From positions 2,095,001 through 2,159,000 of the forward strand of contig NZ_CP145607.1 of assembly GCF_036884275.1 (NCBI RefSeq): a stretch of 64,000 bases of DNA. The letters are read 5' to 3'. Shown piece after piece: positions 8,663 through 18,098 of the stretch. The position numbers were made by a program, and so were the translations under genes. The number at the start of each line of letters is the position of its first letter. Position 1 is the first letter of the stretch. The notes below the pieces were generated by a model. It was not told where the DNA came from, ran no database searches, and saw only the letters and a list, made by a program, of their open reading frames with translations. This DNA comes from Sphingomonas kaistensis. Its GTDB lineage: Bacteria > Pseudomonadota > Alphaproteobacteria > Sphingomonadales > Sphingomonadaceae.

Positions 8663-9786
8663 CAGGCGAAGCGCTCGCTGACGACCGTGCCGCCTTTGGT
8701 CAGCCGCACGCCCTTCACGATCTCGTCCTCGTCGGGGAAGACCGGTCGCCCCGCTTCCTTGTCCCAGAACGCGGATAGGAAGTTGAACAGGTTGCGAGCG
8801 TAGAGCGCGCTCGAATCAGCGGGAAGCGAACGGGCGAGATTGGTCGCGCCGATGATCGTGACGCCATGGCGCTCCACATTCTCGCCGGCCACACAGCCCT
8901 CGACGTTACCACCGGCGTCGGCCGCCAGATCGACGATGACGCTGCCTGGACGCATGGTCGCGACCTGCGCGTCGCTGATCAGGCGCGGCGCGGGCTTACC
9001 CGGAATCAGCGCGGTGGTGATGACGATGTCCTGCTTGGCAAGGTGCGTGGACACGAGCTCGGCCTGCGCCTTGCGATATTCCTCGCTGGTCTCGCCGGCA
9101 TAGCCCCCCTGCCCTTCGCCTTCGATTCCCGCGACGCCTTCGACGAAGATCGGTTTGGCGCCGAGGCTCTGGATCTGCTCGCGGGTGGCGGAGCGGACGT
9201 CGGTCGCGCTGACCTGCGCGCCCAGCCGCCGGGCAGTGGCGATCGCCTGGAGGCCGGCGACGCCCACGCCCATGATGAAGGCTCTCGCCGGGCTGACGGT
9301 GCCGGCGGCGGTCATCATCATCGGAAAAGCGCGGCCATAGGCGGCCGCCGCGTCGATCACCGCCTTGTAGCCCGCGAGATTGGACTGCGAGGACAGGACG
9401 TCCATTGACTGCGCACGGGTGATGCGCGGCATCCACTCCATCGCCAGCGCCTCGAGCCCGGCGCTGCCGTAGGCGGAGACAGCCTCGCGCCGCCGAAACG
9501 GATCAAGGATCCCGACCAGCACCGCGCCGGGCGCGACGCCGCCGAGTGCATCGGCGTCGGGACCGCTGACGCTGAGCACCAGTTCGGCACCATCCAGCAC
9601 CTCGGCCCGTGGCGCCACCGTGGCCCCCGCGGAAGAAAAATCCTGGTCGCTGATCCCCGCCTGCCGGCCGGCGCCTTCCTCGACGAACACCGAGGCGCCA
9701 AGGGCGCTCAGTTTCTTCACCGTTTCGGGAATGGCGGCGACGCGGGTCTCGCCCGGCGCCGTTTCGGCGAGGACCGCGACCTTCAA
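8662..9786 (-). CDS. pntA: NAD(P) transhydrogenase subunit alpha part 1 (PntAA), without visible PntAB/PntB partners
   Basis: This is the soluble NAD(H)-binding domain I of proton-translocating transhydrogenase, 374 residues from a TTG start at 9786. Family signatures are ETRVAAIPETVKKL, EEGAGRQAGISD, GVGVAGLQAIATARRLGAQV (Rossmann loop) and VIVDLAADAGGNVEG. The protein ends at VVSERFA without membrane segments, as in the three-subunit form. The TTG start lies 5 bp after the small cox-like gene; upstream in-frame starts would run through that gene. No PntAB or PntB follows. Alanine dehydrogenase is related, but that gene is present separately at 43331. Confidence 0.9.
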   Translation of the reverse strand: MKVAVLAETAPGETRVAAIPETVKKLSALGASVFVEEGAGRQAGISDQDFSSAGATVAPRAEVLDGAELVLSVSGPDADALGGVAPGAVLVGILDPFRRREAVSAYGSAGLEALAMEWMPRITRAQSMDVLSSQSNLAGYKAVIDAAAAYGRAFPMMMTAAGTVSPARAFIMGVGVAGLQAIATARRLGAQVSATDVRSATREQIQSLGAKPIFVEGVAGIEGEGQGGYAGETSEEYRKAQAELVSTHLAKQDIVITTALIPGKPAPRLISDAQVATMRPGSVIVDLAADAGGNVEGCVAGENVERHGVTIIGATNLARSLPADSSALYARNLFNFLSAFWDKEAGRPVFPDEDEIVKGVRLTKGGTVVSERFA

Positions 9787-9791
9787 GTCGG

Positions 9792-9941
9792 TCAGCTCGC
9801 CAGCAGGATCATGACGAGGAAGCCGAGCAGCAGCGCAATCACCACGCCCCACTTCAGCAAGGTGATGAGCAGGCTGTAGTCTTCCTTGGCGCGATTGAAA
9901 TCGACCGGGCTGTCGGAATTGGACGTGGGTTCGGCGGCCAT
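9792..9941 (-). CDS. Small aa3-type cytochrome c oxidase subunit IV-like protein
   Basis: A 49-residue protein from ATG 9941. A short polar N terminus with FNRAKEDYSLLITLLKWG is followed by one transmembrane helix (about residues 31-48). This matches the small alphaproteobacterial aa3-type oxidase subunit IV family (COX4_pro_2), which is often found directly upstream of pntA. Its stop is 5 bp before the pntA start. Confidence 0.72.
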   Translation of the reverse strand: MAAEPTSNSDSPVDFNRAKEDYSLLITLLKWGVVIALLLGFLVMILLAS

Positions 9942-10066
9942 GATTACTCCCTTGGATTGGCTCTTTGACGATTGTCATAGCCGCAAGGTGGCCTGCTCCC
10001 AAGCCCCCTCACCGTCACCGTTTCTTTACTGATGCGAATTAGGTTGGCCGCAGAGGAGCCTTGACC

Positions 10067-11503
10067 GTGCGCGCCGATACCGTCCGATTCCTGCTGCTGA
10101 TCGATGCCGATCCCGCCGAGCGACGGGTGGTTGCGTCGACCGCTGCGCGCGCTGGGTGGAATACCCTTGGCAGTCCGTCCGGCGAGCAGGTGCACGAATT
10201 GCTCGGCGGACCCAACGGACATGAGGTCAAGGCCGTGCTGGTCGGCCGCTGGGATCCCGAAGCCGGTCCGGCGCTGGTGCGCTCGCTTCGCGGCGATCGC
10301 CCGGGCCTGCCGATCATCGTCCTCGCCGAAGGTGGTTCGGTCGGCCAGGCGGTCGACGCAATGCGCGCCGGTGCCAGCGATTTCCTGGTTCGTCCGGTAG
10401 CGCCGGAACGATTGCTCGAAGCACTTGCCGTCAACGCCGATCGCCGCCGGGCATCGGGCGAGCTTGCTCCCCTGTCGGAGAAAATGGCGCCGAGCCTCGC
10501 GCTCGAGGAATTGGTCGGCGGGGCCCCCGATTTCCGTGCCGCGCTGGCCGTCGCCGCAAAAGCCGCTCGCAGCCGGCTGCCGCTGCTGATCATTGGCGAA
10601 GCGGGGTCGGGCAAGGAGACGGTCGCCCGCGCCGTCCACGAAGCCAGTCCGCGCAGCCGTTCCTCTTTTGTCGCGCTCGACTGCCGGGCGGTGCCCGCCA
10701 ATATCGTCGACAGCGAATTGTTCGGCCATGTCGCGGGCGCTTTTCCGGGTGCCTTCGCGGAACGGATCGGCAAGCTCGTCGAAGCGGACGGCGGCACCCT
10801 GTTGCTCGACGAGATCGGCGATCTTCCCGCTTCGACCCAGGAAGCGCTCGACCGCGTGCTGGCGACGGGCGAGGTGCGGCCGGTCGGCTGCAACGGGTCC
10901 AACAGCGTCGACGTGCGGTTGATCGCGACCTCGAGTAAGCCGCTGCCCGACAATTTCGACCAGGGCCTTGCCGATCGTCTCGCCGGAACCGTGGTCGCGG
11001 TGCCCCCCTTGCGCGATCGCAGCGGCGACATTCCGGCGCTTGCCCGGCATCTCCTGTCACGGCACACCGGGCAGCCCGGCATTCGTCCGCTTTCGATTGC
11101 CGAGGGCGCGCTCGAGGTGCTGATGCGCTACGGCTGGCCGGGCAACGTGCGCCAGTTGTCGAACGTCCTGTTTCGCGCCGCCTTGCAATGCGAAGGCTCG
11201 GCTCTGACCGCCGACGACTTTCCGCACATCGCGCTGCAGTCCAAGTTCACCAACCGCGTCGGCGATACGTCGCGCGAGATCGGCGCGACCGCCGCCTCCG
11301 CGGCGCTTGCCGGCGGTCAGGGCATCACCTTGTGGCAGGCCGACGGGCATTTGCGATCGCTCGAAGAGATCGAAGGCGATCTCATCCGTCTCGCCATCGG
11401 GCATTATCGCGGCAAGATGACCGAGGTAGCGCGCCGCCTCGGAATCGGGCGCTCGACCCTGTATCGCAAGCTTGCCGAGCTCGGGATCGACACCGGCGCC
11501 TGA
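10067..11503 (+). CDS. Degenerate NtrC-like AAA+ regulator (no phospho-Asp, GAFPGA instead of GAFTGA)
   Basis: The start is placed at GTG 10067, 8 bp after a GAGGAG ribosome site; TTG 10061 is too close to it. Of 478 residues, about 1-125 form a receiver-like domain in which the phospho-acceptor position is not Asp (AVLVGRWDPEAG). The AAA+ domain has Walker A GEAGSGKE, Walker B GGTLLLDEIGDLP and sensor II GWPGNVRQL, but the sigma-54 contact loop reads GAFPGA, without the usual threonine. A Fis-type HTH (MTEVARRLGIGRSTLYRKL) ends the protein. It is therefore probably phosphorylation-independent and may not activate sigma-54. No sensor kinase gene is adjacent. Confidence 0.85.
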   Translation: MRADTVRFLLLIDADPAERRVVASTAARAGWNTLGSPSGEQVHELLGGPNGHEVKAVLVGRWDPEAGPALVRSLRGDRPGLPIIVLAEGGSVGQAVDAMRAGASDFLVRPVAPERLLEALAVNADRRRASGELAPLSEKMAPSLALEELVGGAPDFRAALAVAAKAARSRLPLLIIGEAGSGKETVARAVHEASPRSRSSFVALDCRAVPANIVDSELFGHVAGAFPGAFAERIGKLVEADGGTLLLDEIGDLPASTQEALDRVLATGEVRPVGCNGSNSVDVRLIATSSKPLPDNFDQGLADRLAGTVVAVPPLRDRSGDIPALARHLLSRHTGQPGIRPLSIAEGALEVLMRYGWPGNVRQLSNVLFRAALQCEGSALTADDFPHIALQSKFTNRVGDTSREIGATAASAALAGGQGITLWQADGHLRSLEEIEGDLIRLAIGHYRGKMTEVARRLGIGRSTLYRKLAELGIDTGA

Positions 11504-11523
11504 CGCCCCCACATGAGCAGCCG

Positions 11524-12279
11524 ATGCAGATCGTGTTGCTCCTCGTTCTCCTGCTCGCCGCCTGCAAGCGGCCCGAGCCGGCGCCTGACATCCAGGAAAC
11601 GACTGCGAGCGGGCCGTGCCGTTCGCTGATGTTCGAAGGCCAGCGCTTCACCATCTGCCGCGATCCGGCGGCACGATTGGAGCTGGCCCTCAACGATTTC
11701 CGCGGCCGCCCCTTGCGCAGTTTCGTGGCGCTGGAGCAGGTGCTGGGTGATCGCGCGACCAAGGTGCGCTTCGCGCTGAATGGCGGCATGTTCGACCACG
11801 AAGGACGCCCGATCGGCCTCGCCAATGCCGACGGTAAGGAAGCGCGGCCGATCAATCGGCGCACCGACGGCGGCGGCAATTTTCATCTTCAGCCCAACGG
11901 AATCTTCCTGGTCCGGAACAACGGACGCGCGGCCATCGTGCGAACGCAGGATTATGCGCCTGAGACGGCGCCTCGCATGGCGACCCAGAGCGGACCGATG
12001 CTCGTCATCGATGGCACAGTGAACCCCCGCTTCGATGCCGACGGACGTTCGCGATACGTTCGCAACGGGGTCGGAGTGGATGGCGAGGGCGTGCCCGTTT
12101 TCGCCATCAGCAACGCGCCGGTCAGCTTCGGCAAGTTCGCGCGTTTATTCGCGGGGCCGTTAGGGTGCCGCAACGCGCTGTACCTCGACGGATCGGTGTC
12201 GAGCCTTTGGGATCCGGCGAATGGGCGGATGGACAGCCTCGTGCCGATCGGACCGATGATCGTTGCAATAGCGTCTTAG
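11524..12279 (+). CDS. Phosphodiester glycosidase-family (DUF2233/NAGPA) lipoprotein
   Basis: The ATG at 11524 gives 251 residues beginning with a lipoprotein signal (hydrophobic residues 3-13, lipobox LLAAC), so the mature protein is probably membrane-anchored. The DUF2233 domain is seen in FALNGGMFDHEGRPIGL, FHLQPNGIFLV, ATQSGPMLVIDG, VRNGVGV and the C-terminal ALYLDGSVSSLW. Family relatives include the mammalian uncovering enzyme, a phosphodiester glycosidase; the bacterial substrate is unknown. It lies 20 bp after the NtrC-like gene. Its stop overlaps the folP stop on the other strand. Confidence 0.85.
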   Translation: MQIVLLLVLLLAACKRPEPAPDIQETTASGPCRSLMFEGQRFTICRDPAARLELALNDFRGRPLRSFVALEQVLGDRATKVRFALNGGMFDHEGRPIGLANADGKEARPINRRTDGGGNFHLQPNGIFLVRNNGRAAIVRTQDYAPETAPRMATQSGPMLVIDGTVNPRFDADGRSRYVRNGVGVDGEGVPVFAISNAPVSFGKFARLFAGPLGCRNALYLDGSVSSLWDPANGRMDSLVPIGPMIVAIAS

Positions 12280-13346
12280 AACCGTGGCGTAAGTGCCTGA
12301 TCACGCAGGCCGCGCCAAAGGCGCAATGCTTGAACCGTTTCGAACGTGTCGTGGGCCCGCACCAGATGAGCCCCCTGCTCCGCCGCCTTGATCGCCAGTA
12401 CCACGCTGCCACCCAGCCGACGGTCGGCAGGCGCTTCGTTGTGAAGCGCGCCGATAAACCGCTTGCGACTGGCCCCGACCAGAAGTGGGCATCCGAGCGC
12501 GTGAAAGGCCGACAGCCCGTTCATCAACTCGAGATTATGCGCCACGGTCTTGCCGAAGCCGATGCCCGGATCGACGATGATCCGGTCGCGCGCGATACCG
12601 GCCTCGACGGCGGCGGCGATCCGGTCTTCCAGCCAGAAGAACACTTCGACCAGCGCGCCCCGCGGATAGGAGGGCGCGTCCTGCATGGTCTCGGGCGAGC
12701 CCTGATGATGCATCAGGACGACCGGTACGCCAGCCTTGGCGACCACCTCGGCCGAGCGTGGGTCCCAGGTCAGCGCCGACACGTCGTTGACCAGCGCCGC
12801 GCCGATGCCGAGCGCCGCTTCCATGACGCTGGCTTTGCGTGTGTCGATCGACACCGCCGCCCCGCCTGCGGCAAGACGCTGGACCAGCGGCACCACGCGC
12901 TCGATCTCGTCGCCTTCCCACACTGCCCGGGCGCCGGGACGCGTGCTCTCGCCACCCACGTCGAGGATCGCGGCGCCAGCCTCGCTTGCGGCAAAGCCGT
13001 CTTCGGCGCTTGCTGCCTCGCCGCCACCCGAAAAACTGTCGGGCGTCGCGTTGAGGATTGCCATGACCTGCGGCTGATCGAGGCGAATGGTTCGCTGCCC
13101 GAGGGGCAGCGGCTTGCGCGGCGCCGTCAGGGCGGCCCAGTCCGACACCATGGCGGCGGTGTCGAGCCGCTGTTCCAGCCGTTCGACCGGAATCAGCTCG
13201 GGCGAAACGTTCCCGTCGTGTCCGACCTTGAGCAGCTCGACCGCGGAAAACCAGCACATCGTTCCGGCCAGCCGCGCGACCTGTCCGTCGAAGCCGAAGG
13301 GCGCGTCGACGAAGCCGGTCGGGCGAAGGATCGTGCGAAAGGTCAT
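12276..13346 (-). CDS. folP: Dihydropteroate synthase with N-terminal extension
   Basis: FolP condenses p-aminobenzoate with dihydropterin pyrophosphate in folate synthesis and is the sulfonamide target. The canonical TIM barrel begins near residue 92 with QVMAILNATPDSFSGGG and includes DVGGESTRPGA, VSIDTRKA, VNDVSA, DPGIGFGKT and VGASRKRF. About 90 residues precede the barrel and are not part of classical FolP; their role is unknown. The protein has 356 residues. It follows ccrM by 8 bp and is probably in the same transcript. Confidence 0.93.
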   Translation of the reverse strand: MTFRTILRPTGFVDAPFGFDGQVARLAGTMCWFSAVELLKVGHDGNVSPELIPVERLEQRLDTAAMVSDWAALTAPRKPLPLGQRTIRLDQPQVMAILNATPDSFSGGGEAASAEDGFAASEAGAAILDVGGESTRPGARAVWEGDEIERVVPLVQRLAAGGAAVSIDTRKASVMEAALGIGAALVNDVSALTWDPRSAEVVAKAGVPVVLMHHQGSPETMQDAPSYPRGALVEVFFWLEDRIAAAVEAGIARDRIIVDPGIGFGKTVAHNLELMNGLSAFHALGCPLLVGASRKRFIGALHNEAPADRRLGGSVVLAIKAAEQGAHLVRAHDTFETVQALRLWRGLRDQALTPRF

Positions 13347-13354
13347 GGGGTCGC

Positions 13355-14669
<1,315 letters not shown>

Positions 14670-14684
14670 AGCCTCGCGGCTCTT

Positions 14685-15317
14685 TCATTCTGCGGCGAAA
14701 GCGAGCCTTGGCTGGGCCGCGTCGGCAAGCACATCGCGGACCAGCCCGAAGCTTCGGCGATGCAGCGGTGTCGGGCCAAATTCGATCAGGGCGCGGCGAT
14801 GATCGGCGGTCGGATAACCGCGGTTCCGCTCCCATCCGTAGCCGGGGTACTCCGCCGCATGGGCCGCCATGATTCGGTCTCGGGTGACCTTGGCGATGAT
14901 CGACGCCGCCGCGATCGAACGGCAGCGCGCGTCCCCCGCCACGATCGCCCTGGATGGCCGCTCCCAGCGCGGCGAACGATTGCCGTCTACCAGGATGAAA
15001 GCAGGATCGAAGCCGAGCGCTTCCACCGCGCGGGCCATCGCCAGCATCCGCGCCCAATAGATGTTGAGCGCGTCAATCTCCTCGACGCTGCAGATACCCA
15101 CACCGCAACGCGCCTGGCGCATCAGCTTGCCGTGCAGCGCCTCGCGCGCTTCGAGACTGAGCTTCTTGCTGTCGTCGATGCCGCGCGGAAAACGGTTGCG
15201 GTCGAGCACTACCGCAGCAGCCACGACGGGCCCTGCGAGCGGCGCGCAGCCTGCCTCGTCCACACCCGCGAGCGGAAGCGGATGATCCTTCTCGAGCTTG
15301 AAGCAGGGACGAGCCAT
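14685..15317 (-). CDS. rnhB: Ribonuclease HII (atypical GCA in place of the GRG motif)
   Basis: This 210-residue RNase HII is predicted to incise single ribonucleotides in DNA and degrade RNA-DNA hybrids. The carboxylate residues are in GVDEAG (Asp, Glu), FILVDGN (Asp) and VAGDARCRSIAAASIIAKVTRD (Asp). The segment after DEAG normally reads RGPLAGPV; here it is CAPLAGPV, so the GRG motif that contacts the ribonucleotide 2'-OH is altered to GCA. The rest of the fold looks intact. It lies between msrA and ccrM on the same strand. Confidence 0.9.
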   Translation of the reverse strand: MARPCFKLEKDHPLPLAGVDEAGCAPLAGPVVAAAVVLDRNRFPRGIDDSKKLSLEAREALHGKLMRQARCGVGICSVEEIDALNIYWARMLAMARAVEALGFDPAFILVDGNRSPRWERPSRAIVAGDARCRSIAAASIIAKVTRDRIMAAHAAEYPGYGWERNRGYPTADHRRALIEFGPTPLHRRSFGLVRDVLADAAQPRLAFAAE

Positions 15318-15446
15318 TTGAGGGACTTAGCGGGCAGCGCTTCCGCACGAAAGCCCGCATCGGCAACCACTGGCCCACGCCGCCCAGTAGCACCTCAGCC
15401 GGCTGCCCGACCCCCTCCGCCAAAGCGACGAAGAGGGCCGGCAGGA

Positions 15447-15986
15447 TCAGGCGTCGGCTTTCAATCGATTCTGAAAGCTCTTGCGCAACTTGTTGAGCTT
15501 GGGCGGAATGACCGCCATGCAATAAGGATTACGCTGGCCTTCGGTTTCCCAGTAATTCTGGTGATAATCCTCGGCCGGATACCAGGTCGACGCCGGTTCG
15601 ATCGTGGTTACGATCCGACCACCCTGCTCCTCGTTCAGCGACGCGATCTTGGCGCGGGCTTCCTGCTCCTGCTCGTCGGACAAGGGGAAGATGGCGCTGC
15701 GATATTGCGTACCGATGTCGTTGCCCTGCCGGTTGAGCTGGGTCGGATCGTGTGTCGCGAAAAAGATGTCGAGCAAGTCGCCGTAGCCGACCACCTCGGG
15801 ATCGAAAGTGACGCGGATCGCCTCAGCATGGCCGGTGTTGCCGCCGCACACCTGCTTGTAAGTCGGATTGACGGTATCGCCGCCGATATAGCCGCTTTCG
15901 ACCCCGCTGACGCCCGCGACGTCGAGGAACACCGCCTCGGTGCACCAAAAGCATCCGCCGGCGAGGATGGCTTGTTGTTCGCTCAT
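15447..15986 (-). CDS. msrA: Peptide methionine sulfoxide reductase A
   Basis: MsrA reduces methionine-S-sulfoxide in proteins. The 179-residue protein from ATG 15986 (a TTG one codon upstream is also possible) has the active-site [11 protein letters not shown], the substrate motif [23 protein letters not shown] and EDYHQNYW. Only the N-terminal catalytic Cys and scattered others are present, and the C terminus lacks the recycling Cys tail of the longest forms. A GGAG element 8 bp before the ATG supports the start. 15318-15446, between msrA and rnhB, shows nothing recognisable. Confidence 0.95.
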   Translation of the reverse strand: MSEQQAILAGGCFWCTEAVFLDVAGVSGVESGYIGGDTVNPTYKQVCGGNTGHAEAIRVTFDPEVVGYGDLLDIFFATHDPTQLNRQGNDIGTQYRSAIFPLSDEQEQEARAKIASLNEEQGGRIVTTIEPASTWYPAEDYHQNYWETEGQRNPYCMAVIPPKLNKLRKSFQNRLKADA

Positions 15987-16046
15987 CAATACACTCCGTT
16001 TGTTCTCGGAGCGGATGTAGGAACGGGTGCCCGCTTTTGCGAGCCG

Positions 16047-16745
16047 TCAGGGGCGGTAGCTGGCCTTGAGACTGGCGAGCTCAAGCCGCTTGCCGACCCA
16101 TTCGGCCAATTCCTCGAAGCTCAGTTCGCGGTCGAAGACGATGCCGGCGCGGCGGTCGGAATACCACCGCACCTCGCCCTTGATCGGGCGCAGGCTCTCA
16201 ACCACCACGACGACCTTCGCGCCGATGCAATATTCGTCGATCGGGCCGACCTTCATGCCGCCCAGCGACATGTCGTGGACGTCGACCTTGTAATAAAGCT
16301 TGTTGATCTTGACGCTGGCCGAGCAGCCGACCTCAAGCCGGGGCGGACGCGGGCGAAAGCCGTGGCGCGGCTTTCGACCGGCCAGCAGCTCGCCGAGATC
16401 GAGGCTTTGATCGAACTTGAGTCCGATCAGCCCTTCGCGGATCCACACCACGCTGGCCGGAATGGCCTGGCTGTTGAATTCGATTCGGACTTCAGCGCCG
16501 ATTGGTGGACAGCGCCCGCAATCGGCCATCAGGCCGCCTGCGGACATGTTGCGGATGCGGATCAGCTGCTCGCCGATCGCGCTGTTAAGCTTGGCGACGC
16601 GAAGGGTCGGTAGCAGCCGTTCGTCCGAGCGGCGTTCGGGGGGCCGGGGAACCGCCAGGCTCAATGACACCGTGGTCGAATCGAAGGCGGCCGCATCCAC
16701 CTCTGCCGGGCGCCGCGTCTGGCGGCGGATCAGGCTCTGAAACAC
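16047..16745 (-). CDS. Tandem PilZ-domain protein
   Basis: The start is set at GTG 16745, preceded by AAGGAG at the right distance, giving 232 residues. Two PilZ domains are visible. The first (about 40-125) has an N-x-S-x-x-G motif (NMSAGG) and ends in VVWIREGLIGLKF. The second (about 135-220) has RHGFR followed by DMSLGG, a full RxxxR...D/NxSxxG c-di-GMP signature, and ends in VRWYSDRRAGIVFD. It is likely a cytoplasmic c-di-GMP receptor; its target is unknown. It lies divergently from a receiver and EAL gene pair. Confidence 0.85.
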   Translation of the reverse strand: MFQSLIRRQTRRPAEVDAAAFDSTTVSLSLAVPRPPERRSDERLLPTLRVAKLNSAIGEQLIRIRNMSAGGLMADCGRCPPIGAEVRIEFNSQAIPASVVWIREGLIGLKFDQSLDLGELLAGRKPRHGFRPRPPRLEVGCSASVKINKLYYKVDVHDMSLGGMKVGPIDEYCIGAKVVVVVESLRPIKGEVRWYSDRRAGIVFDRELSFEELAEWVGKRLELASLKASYRP

Positions 16746-16872
16746 GCGTCCCGTCTCCTTCGCGACAACCCTCACGACAGGGGCCACGCAATGGCGCAGC
16801 GACCGGCTTCTAAACCCTTCCCGGTTAAGAACCGGTTGCAACTCTCCGGCAAAGGCGTGAAGGGGTGGGTTA

Positions 16873-17265
16873 ATGCCCAATCTGCCCCGCCTGCTGCTCA
16901 TCGACGACGAACCCGCGCTTGCCGACTATATGGCGACCGCCGCCCGGATGACTGGGTTCGACCCAACCGTCGCGGCCGACCACCAGAGCTTTCTCGACGC
17001 TTTCGGCGAAGCCAAGCCCGAGGTGGTGGTGCTGGACCTTGGTATGCCGAAGACCGACGGGGTCGAATTCCTCCGCTTTCTGGCCGAGCATGATTTTGCC
17101 GGGCCGGTCTTGATCGTGTCCGGTTTCGACCGGCGGGTGCTCGAAAGTGCTTTCCGGCTCGGGACCGAGCTCGGCCTGCAGATGGTAGGACCGCTGGAAA
17201 AGCCGGTCCTGCTGGACGACCTCGAAGCGCTGCTCCTTTCGCTCAGGCCGGCCAGAGCGAGGTGA
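16873..17265 (+). CDS. Single-domain (receiver-only) response regulator
   Basis: This 130-residue CheY-like protein has no output domain. The acidic pocket LLIDDEP, the phospho-acceptor Asp in VVVLDLGMPKTDG and the conserved Lys in GPLEKPV are all present, so it should be phosphorylatable. Its stop overlaps the GTG of the EAL gene, implying that the receiver acts with that phosphodiesterase, like a split version of the common receiver-EAL fusion. The cognate kinase is not in the window. Confidence 0.88.
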   Translation: MPNLPRLLLIDDEPALADYMATAARMTGFDPTVAADHQSFLDAFGEAKPEVVVLDLGMPKTDGVEFLRFLAEHDFAGPVLIVSGFDRRVLESAFRLGTELGLQMVGPLEKPVLLDDLEALLLSLRPARAR

Positions 17266-18098
17266 AACACAAGGATGTGAGGTTGCTGGATGAGCTTGAG
17301 CGGACGCTCAGGCAGGGCGGCCTGCGTCTGGTCTATCAACCCAAGGTCGATGCGGTCGACGGCAGCCTCGTGCGGGTCGAAGCGCTGGTCCGCTGGGCGC
17401 ACAGCGAGCTTGGCGCCATCCCCCCTGCCCGCTTCATCCCGCTGGCCGAAGAGCATGGCCTGATCGACGACCTTACCCAGTGGGCGCTTCGCACCGCACT
17501 GCGGCAATGGCGCGAATGGAAGGCGGCCGGGCTCGACACGTCGCTCGCGGTCAACATCTCGGCGATCAGCCTCGAGCAGCTCGATTTTCCCGATCTCGTC
17601 GAGCGGATGTGCCGGGCGCTCAGTGTACCGACCGATCGGCTGGTGCTCGAACTGACCGAAGGCGCGACCCAGCCGCTCATCAACATGATGGACACGCTGA
17701 CCCGCTTTCGGATCAAGGGGCTCGGCCTTGCCCTCGACGATTTCGGAACCGGCTATTCGGGGCTGATGCAGCTTCGGCGGCTGCCCTTCAGCGAAATCAA
17801 GATCGATCGGCAGTTCATCACCGAGTTGACCACCAGCCGCGACGATCAGGTGATCGTGCGCGCGGTGATCGAGCTGGCGCATGGGCTCGATCTCAAGGTC
17901 ACTGCCGAGGGCGTCGAGACCGCCGAGCAACTCGGCATCCTGCGCGCAATGGGGTGCGACCTCATCCAGGGCTATCTTCTGGCCCATCCGCTCGAGGCCG
18001 GCGATCTGGTCGCCTGGGCGATCCGGCACAAACGGCGCTGGAAGCTGCTGATCCGGCCGTCGGACGAGCAGCAGGGACGGCAGCGAATCGGCGCCTAA
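17262..18098 (+). CDS. EAL-domain c-di-GMP phosphodiesterase
   Basis: This 278-residue protein is a stand-alone EAL domain predicted to cleave c-di-GMP to pGpG. The catalytic set looks complete: VEALVRW (EAL), VNIS (Asn), LELTEG (Glu), LDDFGTGYSGL (Asp pair and loop 6), IKIDRQF (Lys), AEGVET (Glu) and IQGYLLAHPL (Gln). It starts at GTG 17262 overlapping the receiver gene. It overlaps the convergent aminotransferase gene by 4 bp at its 3' end. Confidence 0.92.
   Translation: MKHKDVRLLDELERTLRQGGLRLVYQPKVDAVDGSLVRVEALVRWAHSELGAIPPARFIPLAEEHGLIDDLTQWALRTALRQWREWKAAGLDTSLAVNISAISLEQLDFPDLVERMCRALSVPTDRLVLELTEGATQPLINMMDTLTRFRIKGLGLALDDFGTGYSGLMQLRRLPFSEIKIDRQFITELTTSRDDQVIVRAVIELAHGLDLKVTAEGVETAEQLGILRAMGCDLIQGYLLAHPLEAGDLVAWAIRHKRRWKLLIRPSDEQQGRQRIGA

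Noticed and set aside
8662..9786. Second alanine dehydrogenase
   Set aside because: Sequence signatures are of PntAA, and a proper Ald is at 43331.
16815..16845. Possible CtrA site (GGTTAAG) in the PilZ/receiver gap
   Set aside because: Only one TTAA half-site is present; the second half at N7 is missing.
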